Part shown: positions 14,660-21,723 of the stretch, in pieces
How the letters are laid out: every line of letters starts with the position of its first letter
Numbering within the stretch: the first letter of the stretch is position 1
Translations under genes and position numbers: made by a program
The notes under the pieces: generated by a model
Databases searched by the model: none
The model's input: the letters and a program-made list of their open reading frames with translations, nothing else
What the model was told of the DNA's origin: nothing
Source: Caldilinea sp. CFX5
Lineage (GTDB): Bacteria; Chloroflexota; Anaerolineae; Caldilineales; Caldilineaceae
Length of the DNA: 21,786 nucleotides
Assembly: GCA_021405325.1 (NCBI GenBank)
Contig: QWII01000140.1
Location: forward strand, 30,606 to 52,391
Direction of reading: 5' to 3'

Positions 14660-16369
14660 ATGGAAACACCCCAACCCATGCCGGGTCAACCAATCCCGAT
14701 CCCGCCCGATTTCCCGCTTGAATGGCGCAAACCATCTGACCCAGGCAACTTCTGGACGCGCGACATCATGCACTTCCCCTATCCCAGCGCCCCGCTCGCG
14801 GCATCCTTTCTCGATACCGTTATCGAACCAGGCATGAATCATGGCGCAGCGAAACTGGAGATGCCTGTGCGCTTTCAGTGGCGAGTGTTGAACACCTATG
14901 TTTACAGCACAACAACCCCGGTGCTGGGGGCAGATGGCAAGCCGCTCCAGCCGCCGCCTGATGCCGATCCGACCCAAAGCCCGATGTTCCAGACCATCAT
15001 GAACCTGGCCAACATCTGGGAAAATCAACTGCTGCCGGAGACAAAGCAACTCCTGGCCGCTTGTGAAGCCATCGATCTGGCCGCAACCACGCTTGAGGAG
15101 CTTGTCACCTATTTTGACGACTTTGTGGCAAAGGCAACGCGCGCCTGGCAAATTCACTTTGAAATCGCCCACGCCATGCTGCCCGCCATGAGTATCTTTG
15201 ATGACTTTTATCAGGAAGTTTTTGGCGCAGGGGCATTGGGCGCCTACCGTCTCCTGCAAGGGCTGGATAACAAGTCGCTGGAAGCTGACCGGCGCTTATA
15301 TGCCCTTAGCCGCCTGGCCCAAAGTACACCAGCGGTGTTGAAAATTCTGGAAACGCAGCCACCCAATCAGGTGATGACGGCCTTACAAGCATCGGCGGAA
15401 AGTCACGCCTTCTTGTCGGCGCTGAATAGTTGGCTACAGGAGTATGGTCAACGTGGGGAGCTGTTTGATTCGTTGACCAGTGTAAGCTGGATTGAAGATC
15501 CGACACCTGCCATTCAGAATCTGCAAGGGTACATCTTGCGCAACGATGACGATGCGTTCGACGCCCATCGACAAGCAATGGCAACCGAACGGGAACAGTT
15601 GATTGCCGACGCGCGCACCACCCTGGCAACCTATCCTGAGCCTGTGCGCATGCAGTTCGAGGGATTGTTGCGCAGCGCCCAGGCGGCAACGGTGATCCAA
15701 GAAGATCACAACTACTGGATCGACCAGCGCGCCGTCTATCAACTGCGCCGCGCCTTTCTCGAAGTGGGGCGCCGGTTGGCCGCTTACGGTTCCATTGCCG
15801 ATCCGCTGGATGTGATCTACCTGAGCGTTGCCGAGGTGCGCAACGCATTGCTGGCGCTCTTGCGCACACCTCAGGCACTACAAGCGCGCATCGCCGAACG
15901 CCAGGCCATTGCTGCACACTATGCCACCATTCAGCCGCCGTTCATGGTAGGCACGATGCCCGAAGGCCCGCCTCCCGATGACCCAGGCACACGCGCCGCC
16001 TTACGCTTCTTTGGCACGCCGCCTCAACCCAGTGGTGATCCCGACACGATCAACGGCGCGGCAGGGTCTCCCGGCAAAGTGCGCGGCAGCGCCAAAGTGA
16101 TTCGCACCTTAGCCGAGGCGGGCAAACTGAGCAAGGGCGACATCCTGGTAACAGAAACGACAGCGCCGCCCTGGACGCCCCTCTTTGCCACCGCCGCCGC
16201 CATTGTTACGGATGCCGGCGGGATTCTCAGCCATTGTGCGGTCGTCGCGCGCGAGTATGGCATTCCGGCAGTGGTGGGTACCTACACTGCGACCCATCTG
16301 CTCTATGATGACATGCAGATCGAGGTCGATGGCGACAACGGCATGGTGCGCATCCTGGAAAAAGCATAA
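14660..16369 (+). CDS. Substrate and phosphohistidine subunit of split RPH-like dikinase
   Basis: In this 569-aa protein, residues 1 to about 450 are a helical domain (FPLEWRKPSDPGNFWTRDI, HFPYPSAPLAASF) resembling the substrate-binding middle part of rifampin phosphotransferase-type enzymes. Residues about 470-569 are the mobile phosphohistidine domain: GSPGKVRGSAKVI, ILVTETTAPPWTPLF, and GGILSHCAVVARE with catalytic H525, then GIPAVVG. The order ATP domain, substrate domain, His domain and the combined length (304 + 569 = 873) match single-chain rifampin phosphotransferases. They do not match PEP synthase, where a TIM barrel follows the His domain. The substrate is unknown; it could be an antibiotic or an operon product. 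The start has a perfect AAGGAGGT 8 nt upstream. The MFS gene follows after 4 bp. Confidence 0.85.
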   Translation: METPQPMPGQPIPIPPDFPLEWRKPSDPGNFWTRDIMHFPYPSAPLAASFLDTVIEPGMNHGAAKLEMPVRFQWRVLNTYVYSTTTPVLGADGKPLQPPPDADPTQSPMFQTIMNLANIWENQLLPETKQLLAACEAIDLAATTLEELVTYFDDFVAKATRAWQIHFEIAHAMLPAMSIFDDFYQEVFGAGALGAYRLLQGLDNKSLEADRRLYALSRLAQSTPAVLKILETQPPNQVMTALQASAESHAFLSALNSWLQEYGQRGELFDSLTSVSWIEDPTPAIQNLQGYILRNDDDAFDAHRQAMATEREQLIADARTTLATYPEPVRMQFEGLLRSAQAATVIQEDHNYWIDQRAVYQLRRAFLEVGRRLAAYGSIADPLDVIYLSVAEVRNALLALLRTPQALQARIAERQAIAAHYATIQPPFMVGTMPEGPPPDDPGTRAALRFFGTPPQPSGDPDTINGAAGSPGKVRGSAKVIRTLAEAGKLSKGDILVTETTAPPWTPLFATAAAIVTDAGGILSHCAVVAREYGIPAVVGTYTATHLLYDDMQIEVDGDNGMVRILEKA

Positions 16370-16373
16370 TCCG

Positions 16374-17582
16374 ATGACGACCGAGACATCAACCCAGCGC
16401 GTTAGCACAGGCGAGGCATGGCTGGTGGCAGCCATTGCTCTGATCACGATGCTGGCGCCCTTAAACAGCACCATGATCGCCATCGCGCTGCCCAGCATTG
16501 CCACACACTTTCGGGTGGGGATCAGCGCCGCCAGTGTGCTTGTCCCCACCTATCTCTTCATCATGGCCGTGCTGCAACCCGTGGCGGGTGGTCTGGGGGA
16601 TCGCTTGGGCAGACGCCAGTTGATGCTGGGCAGCCTGGTGATCTTTGGGGTAGCTTCTTTGGGCGCGGCGCTGGCGATCAACCTGCTGCTGTTGATTGGG
16701 TGTCGCTTGTTACAGGCGTTGGCTGGCGCAGTCGCGTTCCCCAATGGCGTGGCGCTCCTGCGCGAGGCGATTCCCGGCGAACGGCGCGGGCGCGTGAGTG
16801 GCACCGTCGGTGCGGCGGCTTCCTTCGCCGCCGCACTGGGACCGGTGGTGGGCGGCTTGCTGGTACAGGGGCTGGGCTGGCAAGCGGTCTTCCTGACCAA
16901 TGTCCCCGTTATTGCCGGGGCGCTGGCATTGGGCTACTTTGTCATTCCGTCATCGCCATCTCGTTTGCAGCAAAACGAAGTCGCCAAGTTCGACGGACTG
17001 CGCGGCAATCTGCTTGATCTGCGCACCTTTGTCGCCGCCAACGCGGCGGTGGCGCTGAGCAATCTTGCCATGTATGTCACCCTGCTGGCAGTGCCGATCC
17101 TGTTGACAAGTCACCGGCACTGGCCGCCCAGTTGGGTTGGCTTTACGCTGGCCGCGCTTTCGGTAATGAGCCTGGTCTGTGCGCCAGTCGGCGGCCGCTG
17201 GGCAGACACAATGGGGCGACGAGCGCCGGTGGTTCTGGGGCTAGGTGCGTTGACCCTTGGCTGCATCCTGGTCGGTATTGCCCAGGCGCGACTGCTGCCC
17301 ATGCTGATTGCGGGGTTAATGTTGATGGGCGCAGGCTTGGGCATTTGCGGCGCCGGCATGCAGACCGCCGCCATTGAAGCGGTTTCCAAACGGATGGCCG
17401 GAACCGCCGCCGGTCTCTTCAGCACCAGCCGTTATGTCGGCAGCATTGTCGGCTCTACAGTCTGGACTGTGCTGATCGGCGCAGAGAAAGAGCAGTTCAC
17501 TGTTGTATTTGCTATGGTGTTCATAGCCGCGGCGCTTTCGTTGGTTGCGAGTGTCGTCATGCAACCAATGCTGACTGAATAA
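16374..17582 (+). CDS. MFS exporter (DHA-type)
   Basis: This 402-aa inner-membrane major facilitator resembles drug/proton antiporters. Helix 1 contains LAPLNSTMIAIALPSIATHF, where the asparagine-containing LNSTMIAIALP is the DHA2-like signature. Motif A is GGLGDRLGRRQLM, and the antiporter motif C region is AAALGPVVGGLL. A second motif-A-like loop is GGRWADTMGRRAPVVLG. It is smaller than 14-TM DHA2 proteins and closer to 12 TM. The ATG follows the dikinase subunit stop by 4 bp, so it is in the same transcript. It likely exports the product modified by this operon or confers self-resistance. It is unrelated in detail to the MFS gene at 1833. Confidence 0.88.
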   Translation: MTTETSTQRVSTGEAWLVAAIALITMLAPLNSTMIAIALPSIATHFRVGISAASVLVPTYLFIMAVLQPVAGGLGDRLGRRQLMLGSLVIFGVASLGAALAINLLLLIGCRLLQALAGAVAFPNGVALLREAIPGERRGRVSGTVGAAASFAAALGPVVGGLLVQGLGWQAVFLTNVPVIAGALALGYFVIPSSPSRLQQNEVAKFDGLRGNLLDLRTFVAANAAVALSNLAMYVTLLAVPILLTSHRHWPPSWVGFTLAALSVMSLVCAPVGGRWADTMGRRAPVVLGLGALTLGCILVGIAQARLLPMLIAGLMLMGAGLGICGAGMQTAAIEAVSKRMAGTAAGLFSTSRYVGSIVGSTVWTVLIGAEKEQFTVVFAMVFIAAALSLVASVVMQPMLTE

Positions 17583-17602
17583 AAAATGATAAGGAGACCG
17601 AT

Positions 17603-18650
17603 ATGACAAAAGATCAATCCAATCCATTGCCCAGTGCAACACCCACTACACCGCCCCCGCCCGCCATCCTGCTCCAGATGATGACCGGCTATTGGGTCTC
17701 ACAGGCGATCTACGTCGCCGCCAAGCTGGGAGTGGCCGACCTGCTGGCCGACGGGCCGCAGCCGGTTGAGGCGCTGGCGACGGCGACGCAAGTCCATGCC
17801 CCCTCGCTGCACCGCGTGTTGCGGGCGCTGGCCAGCGTGGGCATCTTCACCGAAGCAAAGCCCACGCACCTTTGCCCTGACCCCCATGGCCTCTCTGTTG
17901 CGCACAAACACGCCAGATTCGATGGCCGCGCTGGCTATCATGTACGCCGAAGAACAGTACCGCGCTTGGGGCAACGTCCTCCACAGCGTGCGCACCGGTG
18001 AGACTGCCTTTGAAGACCATTTCGGCATGAGCTACTTTACCTACCTCGGCCAAAATCCCGCCGCTGATCGTGTCTTTAACGCGGCCATGACCGGTTACAC
18101 GACGCAACTCGTCGGCGCCGTGCTAGCAGCCTATGACTTCTCGCCCTTCAAGAGCGTGGTGGATGTCGGCGGCAGCTATGGCACCTTGCTGGCTGCGATT
18201 CTACAGCAGAATCCAGCGTGCCGCGGGATTCTGTTCGACCAGCCCCATGTCGTCGCCGCTGCCGGTGAACAACTGGCGCAGAACAGCGTGGCCGAACGCT
18301 GCACGACCGTCGGCGGTGACTTCTTTGTCGCGGTGCCAGCCGGCGGCGACGCCTACCTGCTTGCGCAGATCCTGCATGATTGGGACGACGAACGCAGTAT
18401 GACCATCCTCCGCCACTGTCGCCGCGCCATACCCCAACACGGGAAACTGTTGGTGATCGAACTGGTGCTGCCACCAGGGGAGGACCCCTTTATCGGCAAG
18501 TGGTTGGATCTGCACATGTTGGTGCTGCTGGGGGCGCGCGAGCGCACAGCAACAGAGTATGCGGCGCTCTTCCATGCGACAGGCTTTGAACTGACGCGGG
18601 TGATTCCCACGCCGGCGGGAGCAAGTGTGGTGGAGGCTGTGCCGGTCTGA
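17603..18650 (+). pseudogene. SAM O-methyltransferase, frameshifted
   Basis: This is an acetylserotonin/CrtF-type O-methyltransferase in two frames. Part 1 from ATG 17603 (AAGGAG upstream) holds the dimerisation winged helix: MMTGYWVSQAIYVAAKLGVADLLADG, LHRVLRALASVGIF, ending EAKPTH. Part 2 resumes +1 as FALTPMASLLRTNTPDSM, then the SAM motif VVDVGGSYGTLLAAIL, the family catalytic-histidine region ILHDWDDERS, HGKLLVIELVLP, and ends at TGA 18648-18650. One extra C at 17869-17870 explains the break. Without it the protein would be about 348 residues, normal for the family. It may be a true recent inactivation or a sequencing error. In context it would methylate a small-molecule hydroxyl within the dikinase/MFS operon, of which it is the last gene. 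Confidence 0.82.
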
Positions 18651-18718
18651 TGTAGATTTGGAGAGGGGACCATCGTACTCTTCGCTCAACCTGAAAGGGG
18701 ATGGCTTTGTTGGTATGG

Positions 18719-19114
18719 CTACTCAGCAATTTCAACAACACCGGCATGACCATTGAGTGTAACGACAAGATGATTGAGTACATTACGACCGACGATGCTC
18801 TCATCTTCAGCGCGCACGCCGGCAACGCGAACAGCAAAAAGTTGATGCGGACCGATATAGAGCTTTACGAGATACATGTTCACTGAACGGCTGCCGCCCC
18901 ATAGTCCATGGACACGGGCGGGGCCAACCGGTTTTGCGCCAATTGGCTCTAATAAATCGATCGGCAGCAATGTGCCGTCTGAACCAGAGTCCAGTAATGC
19001 TGATACCGTAAGCTCGGCGCTGCTTCGTTTTGGTAGACTTACACCCACCGTCATGATCGGCATGGGCGGGTCATACTCATGATTGTAATCATAGCTATAG
19101 ATCCGTTTATTCAA
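18719..19114 (-). CDS. Retropepsin-like aspartic protease family protein
   Basis: This 131-aa protein has the single-lobe aspartyl protease layout. A catalytic-type D-S-G triad (D42-S43-G44) sits in ALLDSGSDGTLLPIDLLEP. A flap-like middle segment (VHGLWGGSRSVNMYLVKLYIG) and a C-terminal IVGRNVLNHLVVTLNG, the usual second hydrophobic-G-R/N motif, follow. As with retropepsins it would act as a homodimer. No signal peptide is present. It overlaps the upstream gene by 8 bp and is cotranscribed with it; such pairs are frequent in Cyanobacteria and Chloroflexota, and no function is established to my knowledge. The lone lobe and intact DSG make enzymatic activity plausible. Confidence 0.7.
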   Translation of the reverse strand: MNKRIYSYDYNHEYDPPMPIMTVGVSLPKRSSAELTVSALLDSGSDGTLLPIDLLEPIGAKPVGPARVHGLWGGSRSVNMYLVKLYIGPHQLFAVRVAGVRAEDESIVGRNVLNHLVVTLNGHAGVVEIAE

Positions 19115-19472
19115 GGGGCATCTGCGCTAAACGAATCGTGTAGACTTCTTCAATCGAAGGAGTTACTTGTTTGATTAGGATCACTTCGTCCGGGTATTGT
19201 TCGTCTAGCCGTAGGTAGAGGGCGAGTTGATCAGCGTCATGATCGATAAGCTGTCCACGACGAATAGCAACGTACTGCTTAGGATACTGTTGGAGAAGGG
19301 TCGGGTGTAAAACACGAAACGCCGCCATCTCCCGTGCCAGAATGCGATCGGCTTCGGCCCGTAGTAGCTCACGAATCGCTTTCTCAACAAGCGCTTCCGG
19401 CGAGAGGGCTTGCTCGTCGGCAACGATTGTCAATTGTCGCGCAACCTGTTCGCGAATAGTTACAATCATCAT
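19107..19472 (-). CDS. Small protein with helical N-terminus and beta C-domain (unknown)
   Basis: This 121-aa protein is the partner of the retropepsin-like gene. The N-terminal half has an antitoxin-like or ribbon-helix-helix-like look (MIVTIREQVARQL, LSPEALVEKAIRELLRAEAD). The second half contains HPTLLQQYPKQYVAIRRGQLIDHDAD and YPDEVILIKQV, which resemble the DUF5678-type beta domain often paired with retropepsin-like proteins. That assignment is from memory. The start at 19472 has GGGAG 5 nt upstream; a second ATG three bases on is equally possible. Promoter TTGCTG-17-TATAAT lies about 80 bp upstream. No catalytic residues are recognised. Confidence 0.62.
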   Translation of the reverse strand: MMIVTIREQVARQLTIVADEQALSPEALVEKAIRELLRAEADRILAREMAAFRVLHPTLLQQYPKQYVAIRRGQLIDHDADQLALYLRLDEQYPDEVILIKQVTPSIEEVYTIRLAQMPLE

Positions 19473-19551
19473 GCTAACTCCCGAAACTTTAGTTGTCTTC
19501 TTTCATTCAATTGGGGAAAGGCGAGATTAGTCAACAGAAAAACGTAAAGTT

Positions 19552-19580
19552 ATTATACCAGGTTAATCGTGTTCCAGCAA
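19552..19580 (-). promoter_or_regulatory. Promoter of the retropepsin pair
   Basis: Reading the minus strand, TTGCTG (19580-19575) and a perfect TATAAT (19557-19552) are separated by exactly 17 bp. It lies about 80 bp ahead of ATG 19472 and is divergent from sulfotransferase 2. Confidence 0.65.
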
Positions 19581-19622
19581 TACTTTTGTCAACTTTGGTC
19601 AATCAGCAATGGAGAAATCGCA

Positions 19623-20573
19623 ATGACCGCACAGCTACCCCAAGTTATCCACACCTATCAATTCCACTCGCTGGACAGCACACGTTGGCAGCACTACCAG
19701 CCGCGGCCAGATGACATTGTTATCTCGACTTCGCTTAAATCGGGTACAACCTGGATGCTGGAAATCGTGCGTCAGTTGGTCTTTCTGGGGCAAGATGTCC
19801 CAGAGCGTAGCGAAGTGCCGGTGGGTCAGGTTTCGACCTGGCCCGATGGTCCCTGGTCACCGGTCGAGAAGATGCTGGAGAAGTTAGAAGCACAACAGCA
19901 CCGCCGTTTTATGAAAACACATCTGCCGTTGGATGGCCTGCCCTTCTTTCCCCAGGTCAAGTACATCGTCGTGGGACGGGACACCCGCGATGTGGCAATG
20001 TCTATGTGGAATCATTACGCAGGGATGACGGATGGGGCTTTCGAGTTCCACAACGGCGTAGCGGGACGGATTGGTGCGCCCTTGCCCCACCCCCAACAGG
20101 ACATCCACGCCTTCTGGCACGATTGGATCAGCCGGGGCTGGTTTGATTGGACAAGTGAGGGTTATCCCTTTCAGCCCAATCTCTATCACACCCAAAGTTG
20201 GTGGGAGTACCGCCATCTGCCCAACATCCTCTTTGTCCACTACAACGACCTCAAGGCTGATTTTCCAGGTGAGCTTCGTCGCATTGCTGACTTTCTGGCA
20301 ATACCACTGACCGAGGAGCAGTTGCCTCCGCTCATGCAGACAGTAAGTCTCGAAACCATGCGCGAGCGCGAAGCACGTCTCAACCAAAGTTGGAGCGCCA
20401 CTTTCAAGGATGGGGCAGGAACTTTCTTCTTCAAAGGCACCAACGGCCGCTGGAAGGATGTGCTTTCGGCGGAGGAACTGATGCTCTATGAAGAAAAGGC
20501 CGCGCAGGTGTTGACGCCAGATTGTCGGGCGTGGTTGGAGCAGGGGCGGGTGGCTTTGCCTCGGCTGCGTTAA
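19623..20573 (+). CDS. PAPS-dependent sulfotransferase 2
   Basis: This 316-aa intact paralogue of the gene at 6476 has the same motif order. The phosphosulfate loop is LKSGTTWMLE (K39-W44), FMKTHLPLDGLPFF supplies the catalytic-region His, and the 3'-phosphate segment is YIVVGRDTRDVAMSMWNHY. The C-terminal loop is FFKGTNGRWKDVLSAEE. The start is set at 19623 because its N-terminus (MTAQLPQVIHTYQ) aligns residue by residue with sulfotransferase 1 (MNEQLPQVIHTYQ) and GGAG lies 8 nt upstream; an in-frame start at 19569 would add 18 unrelated residues. Unlike the other two copies it is not followed by the TTGTG promoter element but by a convergent PIN gene. The acceptor is unknown and may differ from that of copy 1. 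Confidence 0.9.
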   Translation: MTAQLPQVIHTYQFHSLDSTRWQHYQPRPDDIVISTSLKSGTTWMLEIVRQLVFLGQDVPERSEVPVGQVSTWPDGPWSPVEKMLEKLEAQQHRRFMKTHLPLDGLPFFPQVKYIVVGRDTRDVAMSMWNHYAGMTDGAFEFHNGVAGRIGAPLPHPQQDIHAFWHDWISRGWFDWTSEGYPFQPNLYHTQSWWEYRHLPNILFVHYNDLKADFPGELRRIADFLAIPLTEEQLPPLMQTVSLETMREREARLNQSWSATFKDGAGTFFFKGTNGRWKDVLSAEELMLYEEKAAQVLTPDCRAWLEQGRVALPRLR

Positions 20574-20579
20574 GCTAGG

Positions 20580-20616
20580 GTTCTGCCGCTGCTCATAGAT
20601 CGTCGAGCAGCAGAAC
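20580..20616. terminator. Possible bidirectional terminator hairpin
   Basis: GTTCTG-CCG-CTGCTC (20580-20594) pairs with GAGCAGCAGAAC (20605-20616), giving 12 pairs with a 3-nt bulge and a 10-nt loop. It sits between the converging sulfotransferase 2 and PIN genes, overlapping the PIN 3' end. No T-tract is evident, so confidence is modest. Confidence 0.35.
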
Positions 20617-21018
20617 TAACTCGTCACCAGCGAGTAATGAAATGCCAACTTCGTTGAACTTGGCAACAATATCCTTTGTCAGCAGATCATGATCAACCGT
20701 GAGCAGGTAATCCACCAGACCATAAACCGCAGCGGCGATCACTTTGTTATCATCGGGGTCACGACAAAGGCGCGGAACTTCTGGTGGTTCAATTAGTTCG
20801 ATGTCATGCAGGAGGTGGCTATGGAAGGAGCGCAAGAGTTCGGGGTAAATTAGCTTGGCGACATCAGGATAGGCCAACACACGAAGATATTCATCGATCA
20901 TGGCGGGCGACGCCACCACGGTAAAGCGTGCCGATTCCCAAGCCATCAGCAAGGTGGCTAATTCCGGTGGGCGCACCAAAGCCGCGACAAGTTAGTTCGT
21001 ATCAATGACAATCCGCAT
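20593..21018 (-). pseudogene. PIN-domain toxin with early nonsense codon
   Basis: The frame from ATG 21018 reads MRIVIDTN, then a TAA stop at 20994-20992 (codon 9), then LVAALVRPPELATLLMAWES and the rest of a PIN domain. That rest includes FTVVASPAMIDEYLRVL, LCRDPDDNKVIAAAVYG and YLLTVDHDLL. The acidic catalytic residues (the D of DTN, E of IDEYL, D of RDPDDN, D of TVDHDLL) are all present across the stop. Family members commonly read DTNQLV or DTNVLV here, so a single CAA to TAA change is the simplest explanation. Reinitiation at GTG 20979 would give a product lacking the first strand and its catalytic Asp. The antitoxin gene lies 9 bp upstream in the same orientation. Confidence 0.8.
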
Positions 21019-21027
21019 CACTTGTTG

Positions 21028-21294
21028 TTACTCTTTTGTGGCGCGGCGCGCACGTTTGACCAATTGGACAATCTCTTCATCGGAAGGCGTTTGTTCTGCC
21101 TGGGTGCTTTGAATCGCCGCTTGCAGCGCTTTACGCGTCGCCGCAAAACGGGCGCGACGGCCAGCATCATCGAGCAATGTATCGATGGAAGAAATTCGCA
21201 CAACCAGCACTTGTTCACCAACCGCCAGGTATGAAGGCAACTTGATCGTATGATCGGGGGCAATGGTGGCAACAAGTGAATTGACCGCTGACAT
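21028..21294 (-). CDS. Antitoxin partner of PIN toxin
   Basis: This 88-aa protein has an N-terminal AbrB/VagC-like beta strand segment (TIAPDHTIKLPSYLAVGEQVLVVRI) that fits a swapped-hairpin DNA-binding fold. A charged helical tail follows (RARFAATRKALQAAIQ, EEIVQLVKRARRATKE) that could bind the toxin. ATG 21294 has GGAG 8 nt upstream. Its stop is 9 bp from the PIN start, a normal TA operon. With the PIN frame broken, this antitoxin may now be an orphan. The domain assignment is tentative. Confidence 0.65.
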   Translation of the reverse strand: MSAVNSLVATIAPDHTIKLPSYLAVGEQVLVVRISSIDTLLDDAGRRARFAATRKALQAAIQSTQAEQTPSDEEIVQLVKRARRATKE

Positions 21295-21337
21295 AGGTAA
21301 GCTCCGTTCTTAAGGACAACAGATCGAACAACCAGAC

Positions 21338-21349
21338 ACAAGTATATCA
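21338..21349 (-). promoter_or_regulatory. Extended -10 of PIN operon
   Basis: On the minus strand TGA-TATACT (TATACT at 21346-21341) forms an extended -10 about 47 bp ahead of ATG 21294. A TTGAAT further upstream is only 14 bp away, too close for a standard -35. Confidence 0.4.
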
Positions 21350-21361
21350 TAAGCCGATTGA

Positions 21362-21580
21362 TTCAAGAATCGCGTCCGTGCTGATCGCCTGGCTCCGGGC
21401 ATCACGGACATTTTCAAGGAGGGTTCCCAAACCTTTTACGGCAAAGGAGCTAACGTCCGGTGGAAGGATGCACTCTCGGCTGAGGAACTGGCGCTCTATG
21501 AAGAAAAGGCGGCGCAAGTGTTAACACCCGATTGCCGGGCATGGTTGGAGCGGGGGCGGGTGGCGCTCAAGGAGCAATAA
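21362..21580 (+). pseudogene. C-terminal remnant of a third sulfotransferase
   Basis: About 72 codons match the ends of sulfotransferases 1 and 2: NRVRADRLAPGITDIFKEG, then LSAEELALYEEKAAQV, LTPDCRAWLERGRVAL and stop at 21578-21580. The PAPS-binding loop KGTNGRW has decayed to GKGANVRW. A stop at 21359-21361 closes it upstream and no start codon fits. The DNA of the last 90 bp is nearly the same as in sulfotransferase 1, and both are followed within about 20 bp by the TTGTG promoter element, so this end plus promoter was probably copied as a block. Confidence 0.88.
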
Positions 21581-21592
21581 ATGTAGCGCGAT

Positions 21593-21647
21593 TTGTGGAA
21601 TTTTTGTGGAAAAATCGCTTGCATTGGGAAGCGATTGCTTCTACACT
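21593..21647 (+). promoter_or_regulatory. Promoter element copy C (before right-edge gene)
   Basis: Two identical octamers TTGTGGAA (21593 and 21604, 11 bp apart) precede -35 TTGCAT (21619-21624), a 17-bp spacer and -10 TACACT (21642-21647). The spacer holds a perfect dyad GAAGC-gatt-GCTTC (21628-21641). The leader to ATG 21724 is about 70 nt, as in copies A and B. Confidence 0.75.
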
Positions 21648-21723
21648 GGCGTACAGCTTGGCAGCCAATCGCGAATAACCCAAGCAAGGCGTTTGCCCAA
21701 TGCAACAGGGAGGTTTGTTCACA

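Noticed and set aside
13705..16369. Classical PEP synthase or pyruvate phosphate dikinase
   Set aside because: No C-terminal PEP-binding TIM barrel is present, and the phosphohistidine domain is at the very end, which is the rifampin-phosphotransferase order.
17603..18650. Programmed frameshifting in the O-methyltransferase
   Set aside because: No slippery heptamer and no following pseudoknot were evident near 17869. A simple one-base insertion explains the break.
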